From Gammaproteobacteria bacterium (GTDB lineage Bacteria; Pseudomonadota; Gammaproteobacteria; AKS1): 35,180 bases of DNA. Shown one piece after another: positions 10,791 to 21,790 of the stretch (its first letter is position 1; every line of letters begins with the position of its first letter). The position numbers and the translations under genes were made by a program. The notes beneath the pieces are model-generated. The model saw only the letters and a list, made by a program, of their open reading frames with translations. It was not told the origin of the DNA and searched no databases. Location: assembly GCA_027078075.1 (NCBI GenBank), contig JALTKP010000290.1, positions 1 to 35,180 on the forward strand, in the 5' to 3' direction.

Positions 10791-11348
10791 TCAGCGAGCG
10801 GGATCTGTTTTCCCTTTGCGTGACTTAATACTGGTTATTTTTTTACTGCCTTTTGATGGCAATAAAGAAAGTTGCTGCTTACGAATTTCTAGAGATGGCT
10901 CGCGTTCCAGTTTTTCAATTTCTTCGCGAAACTCATTCACATCTTCAAAGCTACGGTATACCGATGCAAAACGAACATAGGCAACATGATCCAATTCACG
11001 TAGTTGTTCCATGACACATTCGCCAACCATAATTGAAGGTACTTCACGATCACCTGTTGCTCGTAAGCGCTGCTTTATATGGCTAATCGCGGCATCAATC
11101 TGTTCCGTTTCTACCGGCCGTTTTTCCAGTGCACGCATGATCCCCGAAGACAGTTTGATTTCATCAAACGGAACACGGCTACCATCGGTTTTAACAATAC
11201 GAGGCATCACTAATTCGGCTGTTTCATAGGTTGTGAATCGCTCAGAACAAGTCAGGCACTCACGGCGGCGGCGCACAGCATCACCTTCATTCGCTAAGCG
11301 CGAATCAATGACTTTAGTTTCTTCTGCATTACAGAACGGGCATTGCAT
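10791..11348 (-). CDS. nrdR: Transcriptional repressor NrdR
   Basis: MQCPFCN...[27 protein letters not shown] zinc ribbon followed by ATP-cone. Confidence 0.97.
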   Translation of the reverse strand: MQCPFCNAEETKVIDSRLANEGDAVRRRRECLTCSERFTTYETAELVMPRIVKTDGSRVPFDEIKLSSGIMRALEKRPVETEQIDAAISHIKQRLRATGDREVPSIMVGECVMEQLRELDHVAYVRFASVYRSFEDVNEFREEIEKLEREPSLEIRKQQLSLLPSKGSKKITSIKSRKGKTDPAR

Positions 11349-11386
11349 ATCAACGCTCCATCGCTATGAAAAGGAAATCTCTTGGT

Positions 11387-12643
11387 TTAATCAGCTTGAT
11401 AAACCGGTAATCTGCCACAAATGTCTAACACCTGAGCTTTAATGCCTTCAATAATAGACTGATCTTCAAGATTATCTAATACATCACACATCCAGCCGGC
11501 TAACTCACTTGAATCTGATTCATTAAAACCACGTGTTGTAATGGCTGGGGTACCGACACGAATACCGCTGGTCACAAAAGGTGACTGTGGATCATTCGGC
11601 ACAGAATTTTTGTTCACAGTAATGTTCGCAGCACCCAAAGCGGCTTCTGCATCTTTACCTGTTATGCCCTTCTCAATGAAATCAACGAGGAATAAGTGAT
11701 TATCTGTTCCGTTTGATACCACCTTAAAGCCACGCTCAAGAAATACTTCAGTCATAGCACGCGCATTATCAACAACTTGTTGTTGATAAACTTTAAACTC
11801 AGGTTCTAAGGCTTCTTTAAAGGCAACCGCTTTTGCCGCAATCACATGCATCAATGGACCACCTTGAATACCAGGGAAGATCGCTGAGTTTAGTTTCTTT
11901 TCAATTTCAGGGTTTGCTTTCGCTAAAATTAAACCTCCACGCGGACCACGCAATGTTTTATGTGTGGTACTGGTTGTGATGTCAGCAATTTGAGTTGGAT
12001 TTGGGTAAATACCTGCTGCAATCAAACCCGCAACATGTGCCATATCAACCATGAAATAAGCGCCTACTTGATCCGCTATATCGCGAAAACGCTGCCAATC
12101 GACAATACGCGAATAAGCACTAAAGCCGGCAATAATCATTTTAGGTTTGTGTTCTTTAGCGAGTGCTTCAACTTGCTCGTAATCAATTTCACCAGTTGAC
12201 TCATCTAAACCGTACTGAACCGCATTATAAGTTTTGCCTGAAAAGCTCACTTTCGAACCATGTGTCAGGTGTCCACCATGCGCGAGGCTCATGCCAAGAA
12301 CCGTATCACCGGGTTGCAATAAAGCCATGTAAACAGCGGCGTTTGCCTGAGAGCCTGAATGTGGCTGCACATTGGCGTAATCAGCACCAAATATCTCTTT
12401 AGCTCGGTCGATGGCTAACTGTTCCGCAATATCAACATACTCACAACCACCGTAGTAGCGTTTGTGAGGGTAACCTTCTGCATATTTATTGGTTAAAACA
12501 GAGCCTTGGGCTTCCATTACACGTGGGCTGGCATGGTTTTCAGACGCAATCAGCTCGATATGCTCTTCTTGTCGGCGTTCTTCAGCCTGCATGGCATCCC
12601 ATAATTCTGCGTCAAAATCAGCGATTGTCTCTTTACCAAACAT
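11387..12643 (-). CDS. glyA: Serine hydroxymethyltransferase
   Basis: [37 protein letters not shown] and [17 protein letters not shown] motif. Confidence 0.97.
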   Translation of the reverse strand: MFGKETIADFDAELWDAMQAEERRQEEHIELIASENHASPRVMEAQGSVLTNKYAEGYPHKRYYGGCEYVDIAEQLAIDRAKEIFGADYANVQPHSGSQANAAVYMALLQPGDTVLGMSLAHGGHLTHGSKVSFSGKTYNAVQYGLDESTGEIDYEQVEALAKEHKPKMIIAGFSAYSRIVDWQRFRDIADQVGAYFMVDMAHVAGLIAAGIYPNPTQIADITTSTTHKTLRGPRGGLILAKANPEIEKKLNSAIFPGIQGGPLMHVIAAKAVAFKEALEPEFKVYQQQVVDNARAMTEVFLERGFKVVSNGTDNHLFLVDFIEKGITGKDAEAALGAANITVNKNSVPNDPQSPFVTSGIRVGTPAITTRGFNESDSSELAGWMCDVLDNLEDQSIIEGIKAQVLDICGRLPVYQAD

Positions 12644-12771
12644 CTTGTTAACCCTCTAATACCAGCAAATAAACAGGTAAGTTGTTGAATTTAATTGTTT
12701 AATTCCTAAATCCGACCGTTACTATGTAACCATGCAAAAACGGCTACATGGACAAGTACATTTCCTCGGAA

Positions 12772-12788
12772 AAGGGCGCATAGGATAC
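12772..12788 (-). promoter_or_regulatory. Putative glyA promoter -10/GC-rich discriminator
   Basis: Minus strand reads GTATCCTATGCGCCCTT, closely matching GTATCATGCGCCCTT upstream of purL. The -35 is weak. Confidence 0.4.
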
Positions 12789-12888
12789 CCGATCTGGGCG
12801 CTAGATGCATGAAATAGGCTGTTACAAAGCAAATTTAATATCTAAGGCAGATTGCCTCATAGATGAAGTGATTTACTGCTGATCCCGC

Positions 12889-13338
12889 CTAGCTCTCAGG
12901 AGCAGCGCCATGATTCAGCTTAAGCCAATAAGTCCCTATTTTCTCAACTGCATCAACAAATTGTCTGTAGTTAACCGGCTTGCGAATATAGCTATTCGCA
13001 CCAGAACGATAACTGGTTTGAATATCAATTTCTTCATTGGATGATGTTAATACTACAACAGGAAGGTTTCGTGTACGTTCGTCGGCACGCATTGCTTTTA
13101 ACACTTCATGACCATTTACCCGTGGCAAATTAAGATCTAGCAATACAACTTTAGGTAATGATGAAGACGGCTGTTCTGCGAAATCTCCACGAGAAAACAA
13201 GAAATCAAGTGCTTCAACACCATCATGGGCAACAACAACATTATCTGCCATTTTATGATGACGCAACGCTCTAAGTGTTAGCTCTTCATCATCTGGGTTA
13301 TCTTCAACCAGCAATATTTTTGCTGCTGCATTGCTCAT
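12889..13338 (-). CDS. Single-domain response regulator (Rcp1-like receiver)
   Basis: ILLVEDNPDDEELTLRAL, VVLLDLNLPRVNGHEVL phospho-acceptor, VVLTSS, YIRKPV; no output domain. Confidence 0.92.
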   Translation of the reverse strand: MSNAAAKILLVEDNPDDEELTLRALRHHKMADNVVVAHDGVEALDFLFSRGDFAEQPSSSLPKVVLLDLNLPRVNGHEVLKAMRADERTRNLPVVVLTSSNEEIDIQTSYRSGANSYIRKPVNYRQFVDAVEKIGTYWLKLNHGAAPES

Positions 13339-13341
13339 TCA

Positions 13342-15189
13342 TTATTCTCCAAGAGTAAAAAATATCGCCGCGCCACTACCAGCACTGCTTTCTGCCCAAA
13401 CTTCACCGCCATGTCGTCGTACGATTCGCTGCACAGTTGCAAGCCCAATACCAGTCCCCTCATATTCTTCATTTGAATGTAAACGCTGAAATGGTTCAAA
13501 CATTTTATGCTTATACTTCTCATCAAAACCAGCACCATTATCACTAATGAAGTAAACATCTCTTGTTTTCTGATGTTCAACACCAAACCGAATTTGAGGG
13601 TTTTCAGTATGAGCCGTAAACTTCCAAGCATTACCAATTAAATTTTCAAACATTGCTAATAAAAGACGAGCATCGCCCGAAACAACACATTCTGACGTAC
13701 AACTAAAATCAACTTTACGCTCAGGATCCCGTGCGGTCAATTGCTCAATTACCTGCCTAGCGAGATGCCCCAAATCCACATCCGATTCAGACATATCTGA
13801 ACGCACAACTTTCGATAATTTTAATAAATCATCAATCAGCTCCCCCATCCGTTGACTAGATGCACAAACTCGATTCAAATAATTTTGAGCTTGGTCATCA
13901 AGCTGTTCAGTACAATCCTCCAATAATGCTTGGCTAAAGCCATCAATACTACGTAATGGTGCTCGTAAATCATGTGAAACTGAATAACAAAATGACTCTA
14001 ACTCACTATTTGCTATTTGAAGCTTCTGAGTGCGCTCTTCGACCATTTCTTCTAAATGTTCCTGATACTCCTGTAACTGATTAGTTGCTTCTTTTCGTTC
14101 TGTAATATCAGTTTGAATACCGACATATTGATAAGGCTTACCTTGCTTATTAAGAAAAGGCACAATTGTTGTATCTACCCAATAAAAACTACCATCCTTA
14201 CGCATATCCCTAATTTCACCATGCCAAATATTTCCTGTTGAAATGGTTTGCCATAGTATTTTAAAGAAATCATTCTCATGTTGACTAGAATTCAAAACAC
14301 TATATCGATTACCTAATAATTCATCTTTTTTAAAGCCTGTTAACTCACAAAATTTATCGTTCACATAGGTTAGTCGACCATCCTGATTAGTAATGCCAAC
14401 AATGGCATGTGCATCAAGTGCTAATTTGATGTCTTTTAAATCTTTGCTTGAAGAATAAATTTGATGTGAAGCGTAATTTAATGCATGTTCGAGCTGTTCA
14501 ATTTCAAAAGCACTTTTCTCAAATGGCATTACCTTTCCGGTGTTCTTAAAAAGCCCTCTGGCAAATTTGGTTGCATTACCAATTGCTCGCATTGGTCTTT
14601 TTAACAAAAAAACTAAAATAATAATACTAATAACAAAAGCCAACACTGCGGTTGTTATACCATTCCTCCAGATTTCAACTTGGATTTTTTCAGCATTATC
14701 AAGGCTAAAGCGAAGACGAACCCAACCTAAACTTCCATTTTCAACCGGCTGCCAAAGCTCCATTGATTTTTTAAATATGGAAACATGCCCTTCCACTGAA
14801 GTTGGTGGATCTATTTGTTGCGTAATAAAAACAGGTTCTATATCCCCTTCAGAATTTCGTTGTACGCTCGCAAAAATAACACCGGTTGAATTTGTTATTG
14901 TAAATGACTCCACATCAGGGAAAGCTGCCGCGTGTATTAATAGCTCTTCTAATGCGCCAAGATCTTTTGTAACCAAATAATTTCCTGCTACTGATGCCGT
15001 GTTTCTCACTAATGTCTGTGCTTGGGTTTTGTTTGAATTTAATGCAAAAGCAAGTTGTTCACTACCTATCTTCCAAGTAAACAGTAAAATAGCTACTGCA
15101 ACAGCAAAGGCACCAAATACAACTAGTTGAAAGTAAAGTCTTCGAATTAATGGTGGTTTATTGTTTTTTTTATTTTCAAGCGAAAACAT
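13342..15189 (-). CDS. Membrane PAS-domain sensor histidine kinase
   Basis: Two TM segments, PAS/PAC (GITNQDGRLTYVNDKFCELTGF...DITERKEA), H-box SVSHDLRAPLRSIDGF, N/G boxes (NLIGNAWKFT, DNGAGFD, GTGIGLATVQRIVRRHGG). Confidence 0.94.
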   Translation of the reverse strand: MFSLENKKNNKPPLIRRLYFQLVVFGAFAVAVAILLFTWKIGSEQLAFALNSNKTQAQTLVRNTASVAGNYLVTKDLGALEELLIHAAAFPDVESFTITNSTGVIFASVQRNSEGDIEPVFITQQIDPPTSVEGHVSIFKKSMELWQPVENGSLGWVRLRFSLDNAEKIQVEIWRNGITTAVLAFVISIIILVFLLKRPMRAIGNATKFARGLFKNTGKVMPFEKSAFEIEQLEHALNYASHQIYSSSKDLKDIKLALDAHAIVGITNQDGRLTYVNDKFCELTGFKKDELLGNRYSVLNSSQHENDFFKILWQTISTGNIWHGEIRDMRKDGSFYWVDTTIVPFLNKQGKPYQYVGIQTDITERKEATNQLQEYQEHLEEMVEERTQKLQIANSELESFCYSVSHDLRAPLRSIDGFSQALLEDCTEQLDDQAQNYLNRVCASSQRMGELIDDLLKLSKVVRSDMSESDVDLGHLARQVIEQLTARDPERKVDFSCTSECVVSGDARLLLAMFENLIGNAWKFTAHTENPQIRFGVEHQKTRDVYFISDNGAGFDEKYKHKMFEPFQRLHSNEEYEGTGIGLATVQRIVRRHGGEVWAESSAGSGAAIFFTLGE

Positions 15190-16031
15190 TACCTTTCACC
15201 ACTACGATATTTTTCTAGATCAAACTGTTCAAGAAACGCGTAATCTCGTTCGTAATTTGCACGCACTGGCGAAGATATTTGAATACCGATTAACAATTTA
15301 CGTCCAGCTGCTGTATCTCCTAATGCTCTCATACTATGCGAAAATGCAGTTTGAATCTTCTTGGGAACACGCTGATGTACAGCCAATGGATGTGCCGCAA
15401 CACCAGGGATCTCATATAAAACGCGCACTAACTCACGTAATGATGCAGGCTGACTTGCCAATGTTGCATTAACACCGCCTCCTGCGCTTGCAAAGCCTCT
15501 GACGACATTACGATAAACATTACCGTGTGTGCCTACATAACGAGCAGTAAAATCAATGCCCACTTTTTCACGCAACCAAGCCCTTAAATATAGAGAGGCA
15601 GCAAAAGCATTTGGTGACGGAAAGGCAATACTTTTACCTTGCAACTCACTAATGTTTTTTATTGGACTATCTTTCCGGACTACAACTAAGCCAACTAATT
15701 GTTTATCTGCATCTCGAAGTAATGGAATATATTTTTGTCGCTGACGTGCGAGAACCAGATGATAAGGTGACAGATAAGTAAAATCAGGTTCACCATCTCG
15801 TAATGCTTTTATAAATCCTTTGAAATTATTATACGTTTGGATCTCAAACTGGACACCAATATCCTTCTCAAGCTGGTCGATTATTGGGCGCCAATAGCGA
15901 TATATAAGCAGAGGGGTATGTTGTGGAACAATCGCTATTTTATAAACAGGCTTTTCAGCATATGCTGACAGTGACATTAAACACAGCAAGACAGCTAACA
16001 GCCAACGGCCACACCTCTCGATGTATTTCAT
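15189..16031 (-). CDS. PhnD/phosphonate-family periplasmic substrate-binding protein
   Basis: Signal peptide (MKYIERCGRWLLAVLLCLMSLSAYA) then YKIAIVPQHTPLLIYRYWRPIIDQLEKDIG...LQGKSIAFPSPNAFAAS, typical PhnD-like. Start at ATG 16031 preceded by GGGAGG; the ORF track start 16058 is longer. Stop overlaps kinase ATG (TAATG). Confidence 0.85.
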   Translation of the reverse strand: MKYIERCGRWLLAVLLCLMSLSAYAEKPVYKIAIVPQHTPLLIYRYWRPIIDQLEKDIGVQFEIQTYNNFKGFIKALRDGEPDFTYLSPYHLVLARQRQKYIPLLRDADKQLVGLVVVRKDSPIKNISELQGKSIAFPSPNAFAASLYLRAWLREKVGIDFTARYVGTHGNVYRNVVRGFASAGGGVNATLASQPASLRELVRVLYEIPGVAAHPLAVHQRVPKKIQTAFSHSMRALGDTAAGRKLLIGIQISSPVRANYERDYAFLEQFDLEKYRSGER

Positions 16032-16107
16032 CAAGTGTTCCTCCCAAATATAAGCCATTATTACTTTTTTTGTTGGCTTTGACCTTATTGAGAATAACTA
16101 TAGCAGA

Positions 16108-16716
16108 TTAAATCGAAGCTGCCGCCCTAGCCTGCCGATCCCACCATGCCCTCATGCCAAGTAAGATAATTAAGATAACACCATAAATGATTGGTTCCTG
16201 TACATCCGCTTTAACTAACCAAAGAAAATGCAATACACCTAAACCAGAAATAAGGTACACCAGCTTATGTAATTTCTGCCAACGTTGTTTTAAGCGACGA
16301 ATTGAGAATTTGTTTGATGTGACTGCTAAAGGAATCAACATCACGAAGGCTGAAAACCCAACCGTTATATAAGGGCGTTTAAGTATATCTTCTATCACAT
16401 CGCCTAACTGTAATTCACGATCAAGCCAAAACCAGACAAGGAAATGTAAAAATGCATAAAAGAATGCGTATAAACCAAGCATTCTTCTGAGCCTTAATAC
16501 TCGAGACCAGCCCGTAAACCTTCTTAGGGGAGTTATAGCAAGAGTGATCAGAAGAAACCGTAATGTCCACTCGCCGGTAAATAATGTTGCATCTTTAATC
16601 GGATCAGCACTCAGATTCTCTGAATAAATATCAAATGAGAAGAAACCAAGTGGTACTAAACAAAGTAAAAAAATAACTGGTTTTATCAACCAGCTCATTA
16701 TTTGTTCCTTGTTCAT
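16108..16716 (-). CDS. msrQ: Heme-binding membrane subunit MsrQ (YedZ)
   Basis: Multi-TM protein, TGEWTLRFLLITLAITPLRR and HKLVYLISGLGVLHFLWLVKAD motifs; overlaps msrP stop as TAATG. Confidence 0.93.
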   Translation of the reverse strand: MNKEQIMSWLIKPVIFLLCLVPLGFFSFDIYSENLSADPIKDATLFTGEWTLRFLLITLAITPLRRFTGWSRVLRLRRMLGLYAFFYAFLHFLVWFWLDRELQLGDVIEDILKRPYITVGFSAFVMLIPLAVTSNKFSIRRLKQRWQKLHKLVYLISGLGVLHFLWLVKADVQEPIIYGVILIILLGMRAWWDRQARAAASI

Positions 16717-17702
16717 TAGTAAAATTTACGCAGATCCATGCCAGCATACAGGCCAGCAACTTGTTCACCGTAACCGTTGTATATTTGAGTTTTTACTTTT
16801 TTGGCGAAAAAACCTGAACCCAATACACGTTCTTTGGACTGAGTCCAACGAGGGTGTGAAACAGCAGGATTAACGTTTGAATAAAAACCGTATTCACGTG
16901 GTGCTGAGGTATTCCATGCTGTTGCAGGTTGTGTTTCAGTAAAACGAATCTTGGCAATTGATTTAATGCTCTTAAATCCATATTTCCATGGCACAATTAA
17001 GCGCAACGGTGCGCCATTCTGATTTGGTAAAACCTCACCATATAAGCCAACAACCATCATCGTCAGTGGGTTCATCGCTTCATCCATACGCAAACCTTCT
17101 GTATAAGGCCAATTCAGAATACGACGGCGTTGACCTGGCATATTTTCTGGATCATGTAACGTCGTGAACTCAACATACTTTGCTTTTGACGTAGGATTAA
17201 AGCGTTTAATTAAATCACTCAAGGGAAAGCCTACCCAAGGCACGACCATTGACCATGCTTCAACACAGCGAAAACGATAAATGCGTTCTTCAAGCGTGTG
17301 TGGTTTTAAAATATCTTCAAGGTTATAAACACCTGGCTTCTCAACTTCACCTTCAATGGCGACCTGCCAAGGTGATGTTTTTAGTGTATGTGCGTTAGCA
17401 GCAGGATCACGTTTGCCTGTACCAAATTCATAAAAATTACAGTAATTGGTAATATCTTTATATTTGTTCGGTTTTTGATCTGTACTAAATGGCCCTTTAA
17501 TAACCCCGTCTATTTTGGCACGAGCTGAGGCAGGTGAGGGTAATGACCCAGCAGAGAGTATTTGAGGCGTAGCTAAGGTACCTGCGGCAGCTAAAGCAAA
17601 CTGACCGCTTTGCTTAATAAATTCACGGCGTTGCTTAAACACCTCTGGATCAGTGATCTCAGAAGACATTATGTCATTTTTATTTTTGGTTTTAATTAAC
17701 AT
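16716..17702 (-). CDS. msrP: Periplasmic molybdopterin methionine-sulfoxide reductase catalytic subunit MsrP (YedY)
   Basis: Twin-arginine signal ([29 protein letters not shown]), [20 protein letters not shown] molybdenum-ligand Cys motif. Confidence 0.95.
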   Translation of the reverse strand: MLIKTKNKNDIMSSEITDPEVFKQRREFIKQSGQFALAAAGTLATPQILSAGSLPSPASARAKIDGVIKGPFSTDQKPNKYKDITNYCNFYEFGTGKRDPAANAHTLKTSPWQVAIEGEVEKPGVYNLEDILKPHTLEERIYRFRCVEAWSMVVPWVGFPLSDLIKRFNPTSKAKYVEFTTLHDPENMPGQRRRILNWPYTEGLRMDEAMNPLTMMVVGLYGEVLPNQNGAPLRLIVPWKYGFKSIKSIAKIRFTETQPATAWNTSAPREYGFYSNVNPAVSHPRWTQSKERVLGSGFFAKKVKTQIYNGYGEQVAGLYAGMDLRKFY

Positions 17703-17775
17703 CCTGTTTACCTGCCTTTATCTTAATTAACTGTTGTTAAGACACTGTCTAATAAAGAAAGTTGCATACCTTTAC

Positions 17776-20700
17776 TTAATCTACCCAAACCCTCGCATTT
17801 CTGAACATTCTTAACCAAGGGCCATCTTCACCCCATTCATCTGGGTGCCAAGAGTACTGCATAGTGCGGAAAACACGTTCAGGATGCGGCATCATAATCG
17901 TAAAACGCCCATCCGTAGTAGTCAGACCCGTAATACCATTTGGCGAACCATTTGGATTAGTTGGGTAATTCTCTGCCACATCACCGTAATTATCAACGTA
18001 GCGTAAACTCACCAAATTAGCCGCGTCAGCCTCTTCAACACTTTGTCGAATAAATTCAGCTTGCCCTTCGCCATGTGCCACGGCAATCGGTAAACGTGAA
18101 CCTTCCATGCCCGCTAACAGTAATGATGGGGATTTTTGAATTTCTACCATTGCCACACGTGCTTCAAATTGCTCTGAATCATTGCGTACAAATTGAGGCC
18201 ATGCATCACTACCCGGAATCAATTCGTGCAAGGATGACATCATCTGACAACCATTACAGATACCTAAACCAAAACTATCATTTCTTGCAAAGAATTCAGC
18301 AAACTCATCACGTGCACGCGAATTAAATAAAACTGATTTTGCCCAGCCCTGACCCGCACCTAAAACATCACCATAAGAGAAACCACCACAAGCAACTAAG
18401 CCACGGAAATCAGACAAACTCACTTGACCACTGATCACATCACTCATGTGTACATCAACCGCTGTAAAGCCCGCTTTATCAAATGCGGCGGCCATTTCAC
18501 GTTGGCCATTGACGCCCTGCTCTCGCAAAATTGCCATGCGCGGACGTTCACCTTTACCAATGTAAGGTGCCATGATGTTGTCTTCAGGATCGAAGCTCAA
18601 CACAGGTTGCATGCCTGGGTTCTCCGTATCCAATAAACCATCGTATTCTTGCTGTGCGCGTATTGGATTATCACGCAAACTTTGCATACGCCAACTGGTT
18701 GCTGACCAAGCACGATGTAAATCAACGCGTGTTTCGTTTAATAATTCTTGTTTAGTAGTGCGGAAAATGATTTTATCATCATCGTTCAGCGTACCGATAA
18801 CATGGCTGTAATGGGCTAAGCCAGCATCATGAATAGCTTCAAGCACCGCATCAGTATCACAATGGGCAACTTGAATCACCGCACCTAGCTCTTCATTAAA
18901 GAGGGCTGCCGTGCTGTCGTCGCCTAATGCATCTAACTCTACTGTCACACCACAGTGACCCGCGAATGCCATTTCAGTCACTGTTGCAAACAAACCGCCA
19001 TCAGAACGATCGTGGTATGCCAACAATAGATTATCGTCGTTGAGTTGTTGAATTACATCAAAGAATTGCTTCAAGGCATGTGCATCATCCAAATCGGCAG
19101 GATGATGACCAATTTGTTTATAAACTTGTGCGAGTGCCGAACCGCCTAAACGATTTTCACCTTTACCTAAATCAATCAGTATTAAATCCGTATCACCTTT
19201 GTCAGTACGAAGTTGTGGCGTCAATGTTTTGCGTACGTCTAAAACGGGTGCAAACGCTGAAATAATTAATGACAACGGTGAAGTGACACTGCGATCTTCA
19301 CCATCTTGTTGCCACACAGTTTTCATCGACATCGAATCTTTGCCAACAGGAATACAAATCCCTAGTTCAGGACATAACTCCATACCAACGGCTTTAACTG
19401 TATCGTAAAGTCCCGCATCTTCACCCGGGTGTCCAGCAGGTGCCATCCAGTTTGCAGACAATTTTAAATCACTGAGTTTGTTAATTCGCGATGCAGCAAT
19501 ATTGGTAATCGATTCAGCAATCGCCATACGACCCGATGCGGCATGGTGTAATAATGCAACCGGTGTACGTTCACCTATTGCCATCGCTTCACCACAGTGA
19601 TGTTCAAAACCACTCGCTGTAACAGCAACATCTGCCACTGGCACTTGCCATGGACCGACCATTTGATCACGTGCCACTAAACCCGTCACACTCCGATCAC
19701 CAATGGTAATAAGGAACGTTTTATCAGCCACCGTCGGCAAATGTAGCACTCTGTAGGCAGCTTCTTTTACATCAATACCTACCGTTTCAAAATCTTGTTT
19801 TTGAAATGGCTTATGGTGTACATCACGTAGCATTTTAGGCGGCTTGCCTAATAATACGGTGAGAGGAATATCAATCGGTGTGTTATCAAAGTGCGCATCA
19901 CCCAGAACTAAATCAGTTTCTTCAGTGACTTCACCAATAATCGCGTATGGACAACGTTCACGAATACACAGTGCTTCAAATTCTTCGATGCGTTCAGGAT
20001 CGATCACTAACACATAGCGTTCCTGTGATTCATTACACCAAATTTCCATTGGGTTCATTCCTGGCTCGTCATTAGGAATGGTACGTAATTCAAATTTGCC
20101 ACCGCGACCACTGTCATTAACGATTTCAGGTACGCCATTAGATAAGCCACCGGCACCAATATCATGGATACTTTGAATTAGGTTTTCTTCAAGGTTAGTA
20201 CAGTGATCTATCACTTCCTGACAACGTCGTTGCATTTCAGGGTTGCCACGTTGCACTGAGGCAAAATCCAAATCTTCGGCACTGGTACCACTTGCCATCG
20301 AAGACGCCGCACCGCCCCCTAAACCGATTAACATTGCGGGACCACCCAAAACCACAACGGGGGCACCTGCGTTTAGGTTTAGCTTTTCAACATGTTCGGT
20401 GCGCATGTTACCCAAACCACCCGCCAACATAATTGGCTTATGGTAACCACGTACTTCATCGCCCTCTGGACCCGGTACTTTTTCTTCAAAAGTACGGAAG
20501 TAACCACACAGATTGGGACGACCAAATTCATTATTAAAGCTAGCCGCACCAATCGGTCCTTCAAGCATAATATCGAGCGCTGAAACAATGCGTCCTGGTT
20601 TACCGTGATCTGTTTCCCATGCTTGTTCCGCTTCTGGTATGCGAAGATTTGAAACAGAAAAACCCGTCATGCCCGCTTTAAAACGTGAGCCTCGACCCGT

Positions 20701-21669
20701 TGCACCCTCGTCACGAATTTCACCACCCGAACCTGTTGCTGCACCCGGTGCAGGAGAAATTGCGGTTGGGTGATTGTGTGTTTCAACCTTCATTAAAATA
20801 GGAATATCATCTTCGATGTGACCATATTCACGCCCCACTGGATCGGCCTGAAAACGGCTCGCCTTAGAACCTTCCATGACTGCTGCATTATCTTTGTAGG
20901 CAGACAGAACACCATCAGCATGTAATTCATGAGTATTACGAATCATCGCAAACAACGATTTATCCTGTTGTTCTCCATCAATAATCCAATCGGCATTAAA
21001 AATTTTATGACGGCAATGCTCTGAATTGGCTTGTGCGAACATCATTAACTCGATGTCGGTTGGATTACGCTTTAAGGCGATGAAATTTTCGACTAGATAC
21101 TCAATTTCATCATCGGATAGAGCTAGACCTAATTCCTTATTTGCTATCGCAAGTGCCTGATGACCACCACCTAAAACATCAACTGAGGTAAACGGTTTTG
21201 GCTCAGCCTGACTAAACAGGTTCACTGCATCATCCATTGACTCAAATACGGCTTCAATCATTCGGTCATGCAATATATCGGAAGCAAGCCGCCAATCACC
21301 CGCACTCAATGGCTCACCATTCTCTGTTCTTAGGTAAAAAGCCTTACCACGCTCAATGCGCTGCAAGGTCGCTAAACCACAATTATGCGCAATATCAGTT
21401 GCCTTACTCGACCAGGGAGAAATAGTACCAGGACGCGGCACAACTAATAGCAGCTCTCCTTTTGGGACTAAACCAGACTTTGCTGGACCATAATCGAGCA
21501 ACCGCTGAAGAATCGACACTTCATTGTCATCAAGCTCAGTGTCTAACCACGCAAAATGCATAAATTCAGCATCAATAGCGCTAATAGCCGGGATCGACTG
21601 ACGGAGATGGGTTAATAGTTTGTTCAGTCGGAATGCCGACAGGGCGGGACAACCACGTAAACGCAGCAT
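17776..21669 (-). CDS. purL: Phosphoribosylformylglycinamidine synthase
   Basis: 1297 aa; [18 protein letters not shown], [13 protein letters not shown]-terminal glutamine amidotransferase GICNGCQMM. Confidence 0.98.
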   Translation of the reverse strand: MLRLRGCPALSAFRLNKLLTHLRQSIPAISAIDAEFMHFAWLDTELDDNEVSILQRLLDYGPAKSGLVPKGELLLVVPRPGTISPWSSKATDIAHNCGLATLQRIERGKAFYLRTENGEPLSAGDWRLASDILHDRMIEAVFESMDDAVNLFSQAEPKPFTSVDVLGGGHQALAIANKELGLALSDDEIEYLVENFIALKRNPTDIELMMFAQANSEHCRHKIFNADWIIDGEQQDKSLFAMIRNTHELHADGVLSAYKDNAAVMEGSKASRFQADPVGREYGHIEDDIPILMKVETHNHPTAISPAPGAATGSGGEIRDEGATGRGSRFKAGMTGFSVSNLRIPEAEQAWETDHGKPGRIVSALDIMLEGPIGAASFNNEFGRPNLCGYFRTFEEKVPGPEGDEVRGYHKPIMLAGGLGNMRTEHVEKLNLNAGAPVVVLGGPAMLIGLGGGAASSMASGTSAEDLDFASVQRGNPEMQRRCQEVIDHCTNLEENLIQSIHDIGAGGLSNGVPEIVNDSGRGGKFELRTIPNDEPGMNPMEIWCNESQERYVLVIDPERIEEFEALCIRERCPYAIIGEVTEETDLVLGDAHFDNTPIDIPLTVLLGKPPKMLRDVHHKPFQKQDFETVGIDVKEAAYRVLHLPTVADKTFLITIGDRSVTGLVARDQMVGPWQVPVADVAVTASGFEHHCGEAMAIGERTPVALLHHAASGRMAIAESITNIAASRINKLSDLKLSANWMAPAGHPGEDAGLYDTVKAVGMELCPELGICIPVGKDSMSMKTVWQQDGEDRSVTSPLSLIISAFAPVLDVRKTLTPQLRTDKGDTDLILIDLGKGENRLGGSALAQVYKQIGHHPADLDDAHALKQFFDVIQQLNDDNLLLAYHDRSDGGLFATVTEMAFAGHCGVTVELDALGDDSTAALFNEELGAVIQVAHCDTDAVLEAIHDAGLAHYSHVIGTLNDDDKIIFRTTKQELLNETRVDLHRAWSATSWRMQSLRDNPIRAQQEYDGLLDTENPGMQPVLSFDPEDNIMAPYIGKGERPRMAILREQGVNGQREMAAAFDKAGFTAVDVHMSDVISGQVSLSDFRGLVACGGFSYGDVLGAGQGWAKSVLFNSRARDEFAEFFARNDSFGLGICNGCQMMSSLHELIPGSDAWPQFVRNDSEQFEARVAMVEIQKSPSLLLAGMEGSRLPIAVAHGEGQAEFIRQSVEEADAANLVSLRYVDNYGDVAENYPTNPNGSPNGITGLTTTDGRFTIMMPHPERVFRTMQYSWHPDEWGEDGPWLRMFRNARVWVD

Positions 21670-21700
21670 GAAGCCTCTCTTTAAATATACGTCACTGCAG

Positions 21701-21715
21701 AAGGGCGCATGATAC
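21701..21715 (-). promoter_or_regulatory. Putative purL promoter -10 with GC-rich discriminator
   Basis: Minus strand GTATCATGCGCCCTT, about 30-45 bp upstream of ATG. A possible -35 CTGGCA lies 18 bp upstream of TATCAT. Confidence 0.5.
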
Positions 21716-21790
21716 TGAAATCATTGCTGCCCTGCCAGCCATTGTGGCCGTGCAGAGCACATTTTAATGATAAAAATATCGAATTGGGGC

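Noticed and set aside
13335-13637. 100-aa minus-strand ORF overlapping the histidine kinase in another frame
   Set aside because: Covers the conserved HATPase region, which is unambiguously read in the kinase frame.
17740-17750. AGACACTGTCT palindrome upstream of msrP as an operator
   Set aside because: An 11-bp palindrome between purL and msrP is weak by itself; no second copy or known box match seen.
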